From: Altererythrobacter rubellus
GTDB taxonomy: Bacteria > Pseudomonadota > Alphaproteobacteria > Sphingomonadales > Sphingomonadaceae
NCBI RefSeq assembly: GCF_030284385.1
Contig: NZ_CP127221.1
Coordinates: forward strand, 434,001 to 498,000
Direction of reading: 5' to 3'
Length of the DNA stretch: 64,000 nucleotides
In this document: one piece after another, positions 49,077 to 59,064 of the stretch
Layout: each line of letters begins with the position of its first letter
Position numbering within the stretch: position 1 is the first letter of the stretch
Notes under the pieces: model-generated
What the model saw: only the letters and a program-made list of their open reading frames with translations
Told to the model about the DNA's origin: nothing
Databases searched by the model: none
Program-made: the position numbers and the translations under genes

Positions 49077-52000
49077 GTGAATTTTCGCAACATCTCAGCA
49101 TGGTCAATCCGTAACCCGACCATTCCTCTCGTCCTGTTTGCATCATTGCTACTGGCAGGAATGCTTAGCTTCTACCGCCTGGATATTGTGAACAATCCTG
49201 ACGTCGAATTTCCCGGCGTCCGTGTAAACATCTCGCAGCCTGGTGCTGCGCCCACCGAAATTGAGAACCAGATTACCCAGCAGGTCGAATCAGCAGTTCG
49301 TTCGCTCAACGGCGTCCGCAATATCAGTTCGACGGCCAGCGAAGGAAACTCGAGCACATTTGTCGAGTTCGAAATCGGCGTAGACCCAAATGTCGCTGTG
49401 GCGGATGTGAAGAACGCGCTCGACACAATACGCGGCAGTTTGCCAGACGGCATTCTTGAACCGCGCGTCAGCCGCGTTGATATCGCTGGCGGCTTCTTGG
49501 GCATTTTTGCTGTTGAAGCCAATGACATGACGATCGAGCAGCTAAGCTGGTTTATCGATGATACTGTCGCCAAGCGTTTGCTCGCCATACCGGGCATGGC
49601 AGAGGTGGGCCGGTTTGGCGGCGTGAACCGCGAAATTGAAGTCACGCTCGACCTCCAAAAGATGCAATCCCTGGGCGTCACCGCAAGCCAGATCAACCAG
49701 GTACTTCGCGTTGACAATATCGACGCAGCGGGCGGCATGGCAGAGGTTGGCGGAACGCGGCAATCGGTTCGCGTCTTAGGCAATGACGCAACCGCATTCG
49801 AACTTTCGCAACGCCAGATCCGCCTAACAAGCGGTGTCACAGTCAAGCTATCTGAGGTAGCGCGTGTGCGCGACGGCTTCTCCGAGCGCACTTCGATCAG
49901 CAAGGTGCGCGGTAAGGAAGTGGTGAATTTTTTCATGTCCCGCGCAAAGGGTGCTTCAGACGTCACCGTTTTCGATCAGGCCAAAGTTGTGATCGAGGAG
50001 GTTCAGGCCGAAAATCCGAATGTGAAGTTCATTCCGCTTTTCAACACGGTCAAATACACTGAAAGCCAATACGAGAGCTCGATTGCAGCGATGGTCGAAG
50101 GCGCGATCCTGGCCGTAATCGTAGTGTTCTTCTTCCTGCGCGATTGGCGCGCGACGATGATTTCCGCGGTTGCTATCCCGCTTTCGGCCATCCCGACATT
50201 CTGGTTCATGGATTTGATTGGGTTCAACCTCAATTTCCTCTCGCTGTTGGCGCTCGGCCTGGTCGCCGGCGTGCTGGTTGATGATGCGATTGTGGAGATT
50301 GAGAATATCGTGCGGCATATGCGGATGGGCAAGTCTGCTTATCAGGCTTCGATTGATGCGGCGGATGAAATCGGGCTGCCGGTTGTGGCCACCAGTTTCT
50401 GTATCGTGGCGGTGTTCCTGCCGGTTGGCCTTATGCCGGGCGTGACCGGACAGTTCTTCAAAAACTTCGGCCTGACGGTTGTGATCGCGGTGCTGATGAG
50501 CCTGGCCGTTGCGCGTATGATCACGCCGATGCTGGCGGCCTATTTCCTGGAGGCAAAGGGCCATGCCGCGCATGGTGAAGGCAAGTGGATGGACCGCTAT
50601 ATGCAGGTCCTGCGCTGGTCGCTGAACCGTGGTACGATGCATGCGCGGCGTGAGGGATTGCCAGGACCAAAGCGTCGTTGGCTCTATGTAATCGCGTTTC
50701 TTTTGCTGATTCCAGTTCTCTTGGTGACGTCGGGCATAGCGGTCTTTGCCTCGTTTGGTGCGATGGATGGTTTGCAAGTCGCCTCGACAATTGCCGGTGG
50801 ACTTACCGGAGGCGAACATTCATTCTTCTACGGCTGGATCCAGCGACCAATTCTCATCCTACAACTTGCTATCGCGACCGCCGTTGGCTTCGTTGCGTTG
50901 CTCCTTATATTTGGTTTGCTTGGTGTTGCGACGCGCCTGTTCGGAACTCGCTTAGCTAAGACATGGCAATATCTTTACGCCCGCTTCTTCGATCACCGCG
51001 TCTGGATGTTGGGCCTCGGCTACTTCTCTTTCTTGCTTACCGTTTTGCTGTTTGGGCAGACACCTTTCCAACTTGAACCGGAAATTGATGACGAGAATGC
51101 GCAGATCGAAATCGAAATGGTGCCAGGCACCACTCTAGAGACCACCGAGCAAGTAGCCGAGCAAGTTGCTGATCTGCTTTACGAACAACAGGAAGTGCTT
51201 CGCGCTTTGGAGCGTGTGCAACAAGGCCAGGCGACGATCTACATCACTTTGAAGGATGACCGTGAGCGCAGCTCGATCGAGTTTGAGCGCGAAATGTCAC
51301 CTATTTTAGCGCGCATTCCCGATGCGCGCGTTCGCTTCCAGAACCAGAATGGCCCCGGCCGCGGCAACGACAGCGGCCGTGCCTTGACCATCATGCTGGC
51401 CGGTTCGGATCCGGTCTTGCTGAGCGAAACAGCTGCACGCTTGGTCGAGGAGATGAAGGGCCTTGACGAGATTGTTGCACCCCGGATCAGCGCGGATATT
51501 CCGCGCCCTGAAATAATCATTCGGCCACGAACCGAATTGCTATCCGAGCTCGGCATTTCGACAGTTGCTTTGAGCCAGACGATCCGGATCGCGACAATGG
51601 GAGAAATCGAGCAAAATTCTGCCAAATTTTCGCTATCTGATCGCCAGATTCCGATTCGCGTGCGTTTGCCCGAGGGGGACCGCCGTGACCTTACCACGCT
51701 GCAGAACATGCCAGTGCCCACCAATGCAGGTACGTCTGTACCGCTTGGGACAGTGGCCGACATCACTTTCGGCGCAGGACCAACCCGTATTCAACGTTAC
51801 AACCAGAATCGCCGTGTTTTCGTTGGCGCCGATTTGGCGAGCGGCGTCCTGCGGGGCGATGCGATGCAACTGGTCAACGCGCTGCCAACATTGCAGGATT
51901 TGCCGCAAGGGGTGATCCGCGATGCTGTTGGCCAGGATGAGCTTCAAGCTGAGCTGCTCGAAAATTTCGCAGCTGCGCTTGTCGCAGGGATATTGCTGGT

Positions 52001-52553
52001 CTTCGGCGTCTTGGTGCTGCTTTATAAACGTTTGATGAGCCCGCTCGTCAACATGACCTCGCTGGCGCTGGCGCCGTTGGGCGGCATCTTCCTGGTGTGG
52101 CTGGTGGGACAACCGCTCTCCATGCCGGTGTTGATCGGCACCTTGCTGTTGCTCGGCATCGTCTCGAAGAACTCGATCCTGCTGATCGATTTCGCGATCG
52201 AAGAGATGGCGAATGGTACGCGTAAACTCGATGCAATCATGGAGGCCGGGCACAAGCGTGCGCAGCCGATTGTGATGACGACCGTCGCCATGACCGCTGG
52301 TATGGTGCCGACTGCCATCTCGCTTACAGGTGACGGCGCGTGGCGCGCACCGATGGGCACCGTGGTGATCGGCGGCCTGATCCTGTCGACGCTGCTGACC
52401 CTGCTGATTGTGCCTGCGGGTTTCAGTCTGGCGGATGGTTTGGAAAAACGGATCGGCCCGTGGATGCGCCAGCGGTTCCTGACCTATCGTCCGGACGAGC
52501 ATGGCGAGGGTACCGGCGGCGACGCTGTTCCAGGGGTGCAACCTGCAGAGTAA
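49077..52553 (+). CDS. RND efflux pump permease (AcrB/MexF-like) with extra membrane insert
   Basis: Proton-driven exporter of 1158 residues; the usual length is about 1020-1060. Typical features: ISAWSIRNPTIPLVLFASLL start, SAVRSLNGVRNISSTASEGN, TM4 acidic pair in GLVAGVLVDDAIVEIENIVR, TM10 block in LLLGIVSKNSILLIDFAIEE, PIVMTTVAMTAGMVPTAISL. At about residues 520-640, between the two halves, an insert brings two or three additional hydrophobic segments (WLYVIAFLLLIPVLLVTSGI; ILQLAIATAVGFVALLLIFG). GTG 49077 is supported by AAAGG. Substrates unknown. Confidence 0.92.
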   Translation: MNFRNISAWSIRNPTIPLVLFASLLLAGMLSFYRLDIVNNPDVEFPGVRVNISQPGAAPTEIENQITQQVESAVRSLNGVRNISSTASEGNSSTFVEFEIGVDPNVAVADVKNALDTIRGSLPDGILEPRVSRVDIAGGFLGIFAVEANDMTIEQLSWFIDDTVAKRLLAIPGMAEVGRFGGVNREIEVTLDLQKMQSLGVTASQINQVLRVDNIDAAGGMAEVGGTRQSVRVLGNDATAFELSQRQIRLTSGVTVKLSEVARVRDGFSERTSISKVRGKEVVNFFMSRAKGASDVTVFDQAKVVIEEVQAENPNVKFIPLFNTVKYTESQYESSIAAMVEGAILAVIVVFFFLRDWRATMISAVAIPLSAIPTFWFMDLIGFNLNFLSLLALGLVAGVLVDDAIVEIENIVRHMRMGKSAYQASIDAADEIGLPVVATSFCIVAVFLPVGLMPGVTGQFFKNFGLTVVIAVLMSLAVARMITPMLAAYFLEAKGHAAHGEGKWMDRYMQVLRWSLNRGTMHARREGLPGPKRRWLYVIAFLLLIPVLLVTSGIAVFASFGAMDGLQVASTIAGGLTGGEHSFFYGWIQRPILILQLAIATAVGFVALLLIFGLLGVATRLFGTRLAKTWQYLYARFFDHRVWMLGLGYFSFLLTVLLFGQTPFQLEPEIDDENAQIEIEMVPGTTLETTEQVAEQVADLLYEQQEVLRALERVQQGQATIYITLKDDRERSSIEFEREMSPILARIPDARVRFQNQNGPGRGNDSGRALTIMLAGSDPVLLSETAARLVEEMKGLDEIVAPRISADIPRPEIIIRPRTELLSELGISTVALSQTIRIATMGEIEQNSAKFSLSDRQIPIRVRLPEGDRRDLTTLQNMPVPTNAGTSVPLGTVADITFGAGPTRIQRYNQNRRVFVGADLASGVLRGDAMQLVNALPTLQDLPQGVIRDAVGQDELQAELLENFAAALVAGILLVFGVLVLLYKRLMSPLVNMTSLALAPLGGIFLVWLVGQPLSMPVLIGTLLLLGIVSKNSILLIDFAIEEMANGTRKLDAIMEAGHKRAQPIVMTTVAMTAGMVPTAISLTGDGAWRAPMGTVVIGGLILSTLLTLLIVPAGFSLADGLEKRIGPWMRQRFLTYRPDEHGEGTGGDAVPGVQPAE

Positions 52554-52583
52554 TTTGCGAATAGTTGTGCTAGGCGGCTGATC

Positions 52584-53879
52584 ATGGCGACCAGCGCTCT
52601 ACCTCACGCATACAAGTTCGGCGGCGAACCGCTGACGGCGGATCGCGCACGGCGCATGCGCTGGACGGCCACAGGCCTGCTCGGCGTTATGGCGGTGCTG
52701 TTCTTCACCACGCATGGTCTGGTGGGCGATCACTGGGCCTGGGGCTATGTCAATGCCTTTGCGGAAGCGGCCATGGTCGGCGGACTGGCAGACTGGTTCG
52801 CGGTGACCGCACTGTTCCGCCATCCGCTGGGCATTTCTATTCCGCACACTGCGATTATTCCGGAAAACAAAGACCGGATCGCGGACACCATGGCACAATT
52901 CCTGCGCGAGAACTTCCTCACGCCCGCCGTTGTTGCGCGGCGCATGGCGGGCATGAATATGGCCAAGGCGGTTGGCGAATACCTCACCAATCCCCGGTCA
53001 AGTCTTGAAGAGGGCGATGGCCCCTCACGACTGACGGGCGGCGTGTCTGAACTTCTCGCCGAAGTACTTGAATCGCTCGATCCGGATCGCTTGGGCAATC
53101 AGGTTCGCGCGGGGCTTGGCAATCAATTTGCCAAGATCGATGTATCACCGCTCGTCGGGCGCATGCTCGAGGGCGCGATTGCCGATGGGCGCCATATGCC
53201 GCTGATGGATGGTTTTATCCGCTGGGCAGGGCTGACGCTTGAAGACAATGAAGGCACGGTCCGTGATATCATCGAATTGCGCGCGAATGCCGTGATGCGC
53301 TGGACTGGGCTGGATGAGCGGATTTCCATCTCTGTTCTCGATGGGCTTTACAAACTGCTGGCCGAAGTTCTGGTCGATCCCGAGCATCCAATTCGCAGCA
53401 AGATTGAAGAGGGCTTGGAAAAACTCGCAAACGATCTTCAGCATGATCCCAAAACGCGCGAGCGGGTGGAATCGATGAAGCGTGACCTGATCGAGAATCC
53501 CGCGCTGGCCGATTGGTGGATGGGTGTTTGGGAGCGTATCCGGCAATCGCTGATCCGCGGCGCGCGTGATCCAAAAAATGTTTTGGGCGAGGAGATGCGC
53601 AAGCTGCTCGGCGAGATGGGCAGCGCGATGCAGCAGGACCTTCGTTTGCAGCTTCAGATCAACAGGCTTGCGCGCCGTACAATGGTCGGCGTTGCTACCC
53701 GATATGGCGGGCAAATCGTGCAGCTGGTGTCAGAAACGGTCAAGCGTTGGGACGCTGTTACCATTACCGGCCGTATCGAAAGCGCGGTCGGTCGCGATCT
53801 GCAGTTCATCCGCATAAACGGCACGATCGTGGGTGGCCTCGTGGGGATGACGCTGCACTTTATTATTGGGTGGATGTGA
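52584..53879 (+). CDS. DUF445 family membrane protein
   Basis: 431 residues: N-terminal membrane helix (GLLGVMAVLFFTTHGLVGDH), the family hallmark VNAFAEAAMVGGLADWFAVT with ALFRHPLGISIPHTAIIPEN, KDRIADTMAQFLRENFLTPA, a long helical middle part, and a C-terminal hydrophobic INGTIVGGLVGMTLHFIIGW. The DUF445 family (YjiN-like) has no proven function; the shape suggests an envelope protein with a long helical domain. It follows the RND pump by 30 bases and may be cotranscribed. Confidence 0.87.
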   Translation: MATSALPHAYKFGGEPLTADRARRMRWTATGLLGVMAVLFFTTHGLVGDHWAWGYVNAFAEAAMVGGLADWFAVTALFRHPLGISIPHTAIIPENKDRIADTMAQFLRENFLTPAVVARRMAGMNMAKAVGEYLTNPRSSLEEGDGPSRLTGGVSELLAEVLESLDPDRLGNQVRAGLGNQFAKIDVSPLVGRMLEGAIADGRHMPLMDGFIRWAGLTLEDNEGTVRDIIELRANAVMRWTGLDERISISVLDGLYKLLAEVLVDPEHPIRSKIEEGLEKLANDLQHDPKTRERVESMKRDLIENPALADWWMGVWERIRQSLIRGARDPKNVLGEEMRKLLGEMGSAMQQDLRLQLQINRLARRTMVGVATRYGGQIVQLVSETVKRWDAVTITGRIESAVGRDLQFIRINGTIVGGLVGMTLHFIIGWM

Positions 53880-53892
53880 GCGGAGCTGCGCT

Positions 53893-54777
53893 TTAGCTAA
53901 CGCGATAGATGATATTGGTCTGATAGAAAGATCGCATCGGATTGCCCCCCTTGTCCAAAGCTGGTTCAAACTCGGCGCGTCGCATTTCTCTACAAGCAGG
54001 GGGGTCAAGCGATTCCGCGATAGTTGCCTTGTCCAAGATACAATCCGAGATGGAGCCGTCTTCTTCCACTGTCACCCGGAGACGGATGATGCCGCTCTCA
54101 CCGCGCCGTAGCGCTTGCAACGGGTAGGTTGCTTTAATGCGCCGCACAACGGCCTGCTCATTCGTCCATCTGGGCAATCGACTCATGGTTTCATGCGCCG
54201 CACGGTCAAGACCCCAAGCTTCGACGAAATTGAGTGCACATTCGTTCATAACCGTGACTGCTTCACCGAGGTCGCCGGTATTGAATACGACATTTCGCTT
54301 GCCATAGCTCACCGAAATCGAGTCGATCTGATTGGCTGCTTCGACATCAAGTCGGGGCAAGGGTGCCTTGCGCCGTTCTTCTTCCGCGTCGCCTTCGGTT
54401 TCGGGCCTGACCCTAAAGTTCATGTTGGAAAAGATCAGAGATGCACCCACACCCTCAGTGTTCCCAAGCATCGGCATTTGATCGGTCATTGGTTCGAATC
54501 CACCAAACTGGATTTCTATGCGATCCGGCCGCCTGAATCGTTCGAATGCCGGTCCAATCGCCATGAATCCAAAGCTCGATTTTGGGCCACCCTGTTCAAT
54601 GAAAAGCAGATGTCTGTCTTCACCTTCGCCAAATGCCCTTGCCAGGCGACACTTCTCTTCGCCGAAATCCACACTCCAATAGCTGCTTGGTTCAAGGATC
54701 ACCGTGTCGTCATCAGCCGTCGCAGGCGCGGCGATGCCGATTGATCCTGCTACCAAGACAAGTCCCAAAGCGCGCAT
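53893..54777 (-). CDS. Secreted protein with TonB C-terminal domain
   Basis: 294 residues: signal peptide MRALGLVLVAGSIGIAAPATA, a middle domain of about 180 residues (YWSVDFGEEKCRLARAFGEG; IGPAFERFRRPDRIEIQFGG) without a known family, and a C-terminal TonB-like domain at about 210-292 (RRIKATYPLQALRRGESGII, RLRVTVEEDGSISDCILDKA, ACREMRRAEFEPALDKGGNP). No membrane anchor replaces the TonB N-terminus, so it is probably a periplasmic sensor or scaffold rather than an energy transducer. Convergent with the DUF445 gene. Confidence 0.8.
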   Translation of the reverse strand: MRALGLVLVAGSIGIAAPATADDDTVILEPSSYWSVDFGEEKCRLARAFGEGEDRHLLFIEQGGPKSSFGFMAIGPAFERFRRPDRIEIQFGGFEPMTDQMPMLGNTEGVGASLIFSNMNFRVRPETEGDAEEERRKAPLPRLDVEAANQIDSISVSYGKRNVVFNTGDLGEAVTVMNECALNFVEAWGLDRAAHETMSRLPRWTNEQAVVRRIKATYPLQALRRGESGIIRLRVTVEEDGSISDCILDKATIAESLDPPACREMRRAEFEPALDKGGNPMRSFYQTNIIYRVS

Positions 54778-54846
54778 AAAACAAAACCTCCGACGTGCTT
54801 CCTAGCCCGCCGAAGGTTCCATTCAACCCTAAGGTTTTCTGTAGTT

Positions 54847-55776
54847 CTAAAGTTTTTCAGTCAGTTCCGGCACAGCCTTGAACAGGTCAGCGACAAGGCC
54901 GATGTCCGCCACCTGAAAGATCGGGGCGTCTTCATCTTTGTTGATGGCGATGATGGTCTTTGAATCCTTCATGCCAGCGAGGTGCTGAATCGCGCCGGAG
55001 ATACCGATCGCGACGTAGACCTCCGGTGCCACGATCTTGCCGGTCTGGCCGACCTGGTAATCATTCGGGACATAACCTGCGTCCACCGCAGCGCGCGACG
55101 CGCCGATGCCAGCGCCCAGCTTGTCAGCAAGCGGCGTGATCGTTGCTTCGAAGGTTTCCGAGTCCTTGAGTGCGCGGCCGCCCGATACGATCACCTTTGC
55201 GCTGGTCAGTTCAGGACGCTCGCTCTTGGCGATCTCGGAGCTGACGAAGCTGGATGTGCCTGCATCGCCTGTGCTTCCAACCGCTTCGACATTGGCTGAG
55301 CCGCCTTCAGGCGCGGCCTTGTCAAACGCTGTGCCGCGAACCGTGATGACGAGCTTTGGATCGCTCGATTCCACAGTGGCAATCGCATTACCTGCGTAGA
55401 TCGGACGGGTGAATGTCTTCTCGCCCTCGACTGACAGAATGTCCGAGATTTGCATCACGTCGAGCAATGCGGCGACCCGCGGCGCGATGTTCTTACCCGT
55501 CGTAGTTGCGGGCGCGAGGAACGCGTCATGGCTATCCATCAGGCCAGCGACCAATGGCGCAACATTCTCTGCCAGCGCGTGCTCGTAAGCTGCGTCGTCT
55601 GCCAGATGCACCGTGCCAACGCCTGCGATCTTGGCGGCTTCGTCTGCCACGCTTGCGCAGCCTGAACCCGCGACCAGCAGATGCACGTCGCCCAGCTTTG
55701 CCGCAGCGGTGACCACCGCCAGCGTTGCGTCCTTAACGCTTGAATTGTCGTGTTCGACCCAAACGAGAGTTTTCAT
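54847..55776 (-). CDS. etfA: Electron transfer flavoprotein, alpha subunit
   Basis: Carries electrons from acyl-CoA and related dehydrogenases to ETF-quinone oxidoreductase. 309 residues: N-terminal domain TLVWVEHDNSSVKDATLAVV, FAD domain SAKVIVSGGRALKDSETFEA, LADKLGAGIGASRAAVDAGY, VPNDYQVGQTGKIVAPEVYV, AIGISGAIQHLAGMKDSKTI, IAINKDEDAPIFQVADIGLV. Complete. Downstream of etfB by 30 bases; one operon. Confidence 0.95.
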   Translation of the reverse strand: MKTLVWVEHDNSSVKDATLAVVTAAAKLGDVHLLVAGSGCASVADEAAKIAGVGTVHLADDAAYEHALAENVAPLVAGLMDSHDAFLAPATTTGKNIAPRVAALLDVMQISDILSVEGEKTFTRPIYAGNAIATVESSDPKLVITVRGTAFDKAAPEGGSANVEAVGSTGDAGTSSFVSSEIAKSERPELTSAKVIVSGGRALKDSETFEATITPLADKLGAGIGASRAAVDAGYVPNDYQVGQTGKIVAPEVYVAIGISGAIQHLAGMKDSKTIIAINKDEDAPIFQVADIGLVADLFKAVPELTEKL

Positions 55777-55806
55777 GGTTCTTTCTACCTTTCCTGTCCG
55801 GGTTTC

Positions 55807-56559
55807 TTACGCGATGCCGAGCGCTTTGATTTTGGCGACCAGAGCATCAACATCTTCGACCTTTTCACCGGCCTGGCGAACCGGCGGCTCGGAGACATTG
55901 GTGGTGGTGAGGCGCGGGGTGATGTCCACGCCGTAGTCAGCCGGGCTCTTCGTATCGAGCGGCTTCTTCTTCGCCTTCATGATGTTCGGCAGCGAAGCAT
56001 AGCGCGGCTCGTTGAGGCGCAAGTCAGTGGTAACAATCGCTGGCAGCGAGAGCTTTACGGTTTCCAGACCGCCGTCGATCTCGCGCTTCACAATCACGCT
56101 GTCGCCATCCACCTCAACGGTATTGGCGAAGGTGCCTTGCGGGCGGCCCATCAGGGCGGCGAGCATCTGACCGGTCTGGTTGCTGTCGTCAGAGATTGAC
56201 TGCTTGCCGAGCATCACGATGCCTGGGCCTACTTCCTCAGCAATGGCTTTGAGGATTTTCGCAACCGCGAGCGGCTCTACATCAACGCCGTCTTCCACCT
56301 CGACCAGAATCGCGCGGTCTGCACCCATGGCGAGCGCGGTACGCAGCGTTTCCTGCGCCTTGGCCGGGCCGACAGAGACTGCAATGATCTCTTCTGCCTT
56401 GCCAGCTTCCTTGATACGAATCGCCTCTTCAACGGCGATTTCATCGAAGGGGTTCATGCTCATCTTGACGTTGGCCAGGTCTACGCCTGAACCATCCGCC
56501 TTGACGCGCGGCTTCACGTTGTAGTCGATCACCCGCTTGACGGGGACGAGGATTTTCAT
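55807..56559 (-). CDS. etfB: Electron transfer flavoprotein, beta subunit
   Basis: 250 residues: [132 protein letters not shown]. All landmarks of the ETF beta signature are present. First gene of the etfBA operon. A 14-base palindrome (CGTTTACGTAAACG) lies about 44 bases before its start and is the likely control site. Confidence 0.95.
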   Translation of the reverse strand: MKILVPVKRVIDYNVKPRVKADGSGVDLANVKMSMNPFDEIAVEEAIRIKEAGKAEEIIAVSVGPAKAQETLRTALAMGADRAILVEVEDGVDVEPLAVAKILKAIAEEVGPGIVMLGKQSISDDSNQTGQMLAALMGRPQGTFANTVEVDGDSVIVKREIDGGLETVKLSLPAIVTTDLRLNEPRYASLPNIMKAKKKPLDTKSPADYGVDITPRLTTTNVSEPPVRQAGEKVEDVDALVAKIKALGIA

Positions 56560-56602
56560 GGGATTTCCTTCCTCTTGAATAGCGCGGTGCTCACCTAGCT
56601 TG

Positions 56603-56616
56603 CGTTTACGTAAACG
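56603..56616. promoter_or_regulatory. Perfect 14-base palindrome upstream of etfBA
   Basis: CGTTTACGTAAACG reads the same on both strands. On the minus strand the surroundings read TTGACGTTTACGTAAACGCA, resembling the repeated ACGT-type sites reported for MerR-family LiuR regulators of branched-chain amino acid breakdown, a pathway that needs ETF. Assignment to LiuR is inference from memory of the motif. Confidence 0.55.
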
Positions 56617-56758
56617 TCAAGTCAGGCAAGGCCTCGAGAATCTCTAAAAATGCGCGACTGTCACTCGCCGTCTCAGCGCTTCAGGTCAAGGATTCGTTCC
56701 GCCGAGCTGGACTAGCCATTTGGTCAGGGATAGCCTGCGGAATGATCGGGAGAAGGCG

Positions 56759-57658
56759 ATGAAACTGAGCAAGCGTATGATGCTGGTTATGGCTGCGGCG
56801 CTTTCGGCCGCACCTGTAGCGAGCGAAGAACCGCAGATGGAAACGCGAATAGGCGAGAAGGATTTCGTTTCACCGCCTGCCACAATCGGCCAGCTGGACT
56901 GGCTCGTGGGTCAATGGGCAGGCGAAGGCATTCAAGGCGCGCCCGCTATGGAAAGCTGGCTATCGCCGATTGGCGGCACGATGGTGGGCGCCTTTGTGCA
57001 GGAGACAACCGAAGGCGCGATCATGTTCTCTGAGCACATGTACATTCTGCCTCAGGACGGCAGCCTTGCGCTCAAGCTAAAGCACTTCAATGCCGACTTG
57101 ACGGGCTGGGAAGAGAAGGATGATATGCTCACCTTTCGCCTCGTCGCTATCGAGCCTTGTGCAGCCTATTTCAACGCGCTGACACTGCGCTGTGCCGATC
57201 CGGATAATCCGGGCGAAGGGCTGGTGGCTGCTGTACGGATGCAATCCGGTGGGGAGCTGAGTTTTCGGTTTGACCGAATGGCGGGGCCGGGTGCGTCGTC
57301 CATTGAGCGCTGTCTCGATGCTGTTTCCACCGTAGAAATAAACGAATGCCTTGCGGCGACTCTAACGCGTGCAGACGGCCATCTCGCTCGTTACCTCGCC
57401 GCGGCGATTGAGCGGGCAAAAGACGAATCGGTTCTCGTGGCTAAGATCAAGGCAGGCGACGACACCTTTGTCGCGTATCGTGAAAGTGAATGCGATGCAG
57501 TTTATGAGAATTGGAAAGGTGGAACAATAAGGGGCGCGATGGCTCTTGATTGTAAGATCGCTATGACCGACCGGCGCACGTACACAATCTGGCAAAACTG
57601 GCTGACATACATGGACGGAGCTCCACCAATTTTGCCTGAACCCGGGCCGACGCGGTAG
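56759..57658 (+). CDS. Exported DUF6265-like protein fused to an LprI-like domain
   Basis: 299 residues from ATG 56759, which gives the signal peptide MKLSKRMMLVMAAALSAAPVA. First domain (about 30-170): IGQLDWLVGQWAGEGIQGAP, AMESWLSPIGGTMVGAFVQE, YILPQDGSLALKLKHFNADL, typical of DUF6265. Second domain (about 185-295): CLDAVSTVEINECLAATLTR, YRESECDAVYENWKGGTIRG, AMALDCKIAMTDRRTY, matching DUF1311/LprI with its cysteine pattern, a family that includes a lysozyme inhibitor. The fusion is unusual. A terminator follows. Confidence 0.75.
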   Translation: MKLSKRMMLVMAAALSAAPVASEEPQMETRIGEKDFVSPPATIGQLDWLVGQWAGEGIQGAPAMESWLSPIGGTMVGAFVQETTEGAIMFSEHMYILPQDGSLALKLKHFNADLTGWEEKDDMLTFRLVAIEPCAAYFNALTLRCADPDNPGEGLVAAVRMQSGGELSFRFDRMAGPGASSIERCLDAVSTVEINECLAATLTRADGHLARYLAAAIERAKDESVLVAKIKAGDDTFVAYRESECDAVYENWKGGTIRGAMALDCKIAMTDRRTYTIWQNWLTYMDGAPPILPEPGPTR

Positions 57659-57670
57659 CGCCGCCCAAAA

Positions 57671-57706
57671 GAAAGGCCCCGCCAGCGAATGCCGGCAGGG
57701 CCTTTC
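57671..57706. terminator. Bidirectional Rho-independent terminator
   Basis: GAAAGGCCC-GCC and GGC-GGGCCTTTC form a long stem with an A/T-flanked base on both strands. It lies between the convergent DUF6265-LprI gene (stop 57658) and sucC (stop 57729) and probably serves both. Confidence 0.8.
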
Positions 57707-57728
57707 AAATACTTCGCGAATTTGACGC

Positions 57729-58928
57729 TTAAGCCGCTTGCTTCACCTCAGCCACGATCTTCTTCGCGGCATCGCCCAGATCATCGGCCGGAACGATCGG
57801 CAGGCCGGAATTGGCGAGGATCTCCTTGCCTTGCTCGACATTGGTGCCCTCGAGGCGAACAACCAGAGGTACACTTAGGTCGACTTCCTTGGCCGCAATC
57901 ACGATACCTTCCGCAATCGTGTCGCAGCGCATGATCCCGCCGAAGATATTGACCAGGATGCCTTCGACTGCCGGGTCTTTCAGGATGATCTTGAACGCCG
58001 CAGTGACCTTTTCGGTTGTCGCACCGCCGCCCACGTCAAGGAAGTTCGCCGGGAAGGCGCCGTTCAACTTGATGATGTCCATCGTCGCCATGGCAAGTCC
58101 TGCGCCATTGACCATGCAGCCGATGTTGCCGTCCAGCTTGATGTAAGCGAGGTCATACTCGCTCGCTTCGACTTCAGCGGGATCTTCCTCGGTTACGTCG
58201 CGCAGTTCTTCGACATCCTTGTGACGGAACAGCGCATTGCCATCGAAGCTCATCTTGGTGTCGAGCACCAGCAGCTGGCCATCCTCGGTCTCGACCAGCG
58301 GGTTGATCTCCAGCATTTCCATGTCGAGATCCATAAAGGCTGTGTAGAGCTGCTTGGTCAGCTTCTGGCACTGCTTGTTGAGATCGCCGGTCAGTTTGAG
58401 TGCGAAGGCAGCCGCGCGGCCATGATGCGGCATGAAGCCTTGGGCCGGGTCGATAGTGATCGTGGTGATCTTTTCCGGCGTATTGTGCGCTACATCTTCA
58501 ATGTCCATCCCGCCTTCGGTCGAGACAATCATCGCAACGCGACCCGATGCTCGGTCGACCAGCATCGACAGGTAGTATTCCTTAGCAATATCAACACCAT
58601 CGGTAACGTACAGGCGGTTGACCTGCTTGCCGGCGTCGCCCGTCTGGATGGTCACCAGCGTGTTGCCGAGCATTTCCTTGGCATGCGATTCGACTTCTTC
58701 AATGCTTTTTGCCAGACGAACACCGCCGCCTGCGTCCGGGCCCAACTCCGAAAACTTGCCCTTGCCGCGGCCACCCGCGTGGATTTGCGCCTTCACGACA
58801 TAAAGCGGTCCGGGCAGTTTCTTTGCGCCTTCAACAGCTTCTTCAACTGTGAGCGCAGCGTGGCCGGCAGGGATGCCAATGCCATATTTCGCGAGAAGTT
58901 CTTTTGCCTGGTATTCGTGGATATTCAT
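57729..58928 (-). CDS. sucC: Succinyl-CoA synthetase, ADP/GDP-forming, beta subunit
   Basis: TCA cycle enzyme subunit with the ATP-grasp domain. 399 residues: [46 protein letters not shown]-type linker, [134 protein letters not shown]. Complete. The alpha subunit gene is not adjacent on this side; it may lie elsewhere. Confidence 0.95.
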   Translation of the reverse strand: MNIHEYQAKELLAKYGIGIPAGHAALTVEEAVEGAKKLPGPLYVVKAQIHAGGRGKGKFSELGPDAGGGVRLAKSIEEVESHAKEMLGNTLVTIQTGDAGKQVNRLYVTDGVDIAKEYYLSMLVDRASGRVAMIVSTEGGMDIEDVAHNTPEKITTITIDPAQGFMPHHGRAAAFALKLTGDLNKQCQKLTKQLYTAFMDLDMEMLEINPLVETEDGQLLVLDTKMSFDGNALFRHKDVEELRDVTEEDPAEVEASEYDLAYIKLDGNIGCMVNGAGLAMATMDIIKLNGAFPANFLDVGGGATTEKVTAAFKIILKDPAVEGILVNIFGGIMRCDTIAEGIVIAAKEVDLSVPLVVRLEGTNVEQGKEILANSGLPIVPADDLGDAAKKIVAEVKQAA

Positions 58929-59064
58929 AGGGAGGCCGTTTCCTTTGCTTGAGGCTTTCCGCTGGAATGTTTCGCAAAGCGCCTAAGCATGGTTTCGCCG
59001 CCTTGAAAAGCAGACTTTGGACGTGCAGTGCCAAGACTGACAATTTAAGGGGTAATTCATAGTC

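Noticed and set aside
49956-50819. 287-codon minus-strand frame opposite the RND permease
   Set aside because: Composition is rich in His/Arg/Gln with no domain; a shadow of the pump gene.
51633-52541. 302-codon minus-strand frame opposite the RND permease
   Set aside because: Same reasoning: low-complexity antisense of a well-supported gene.
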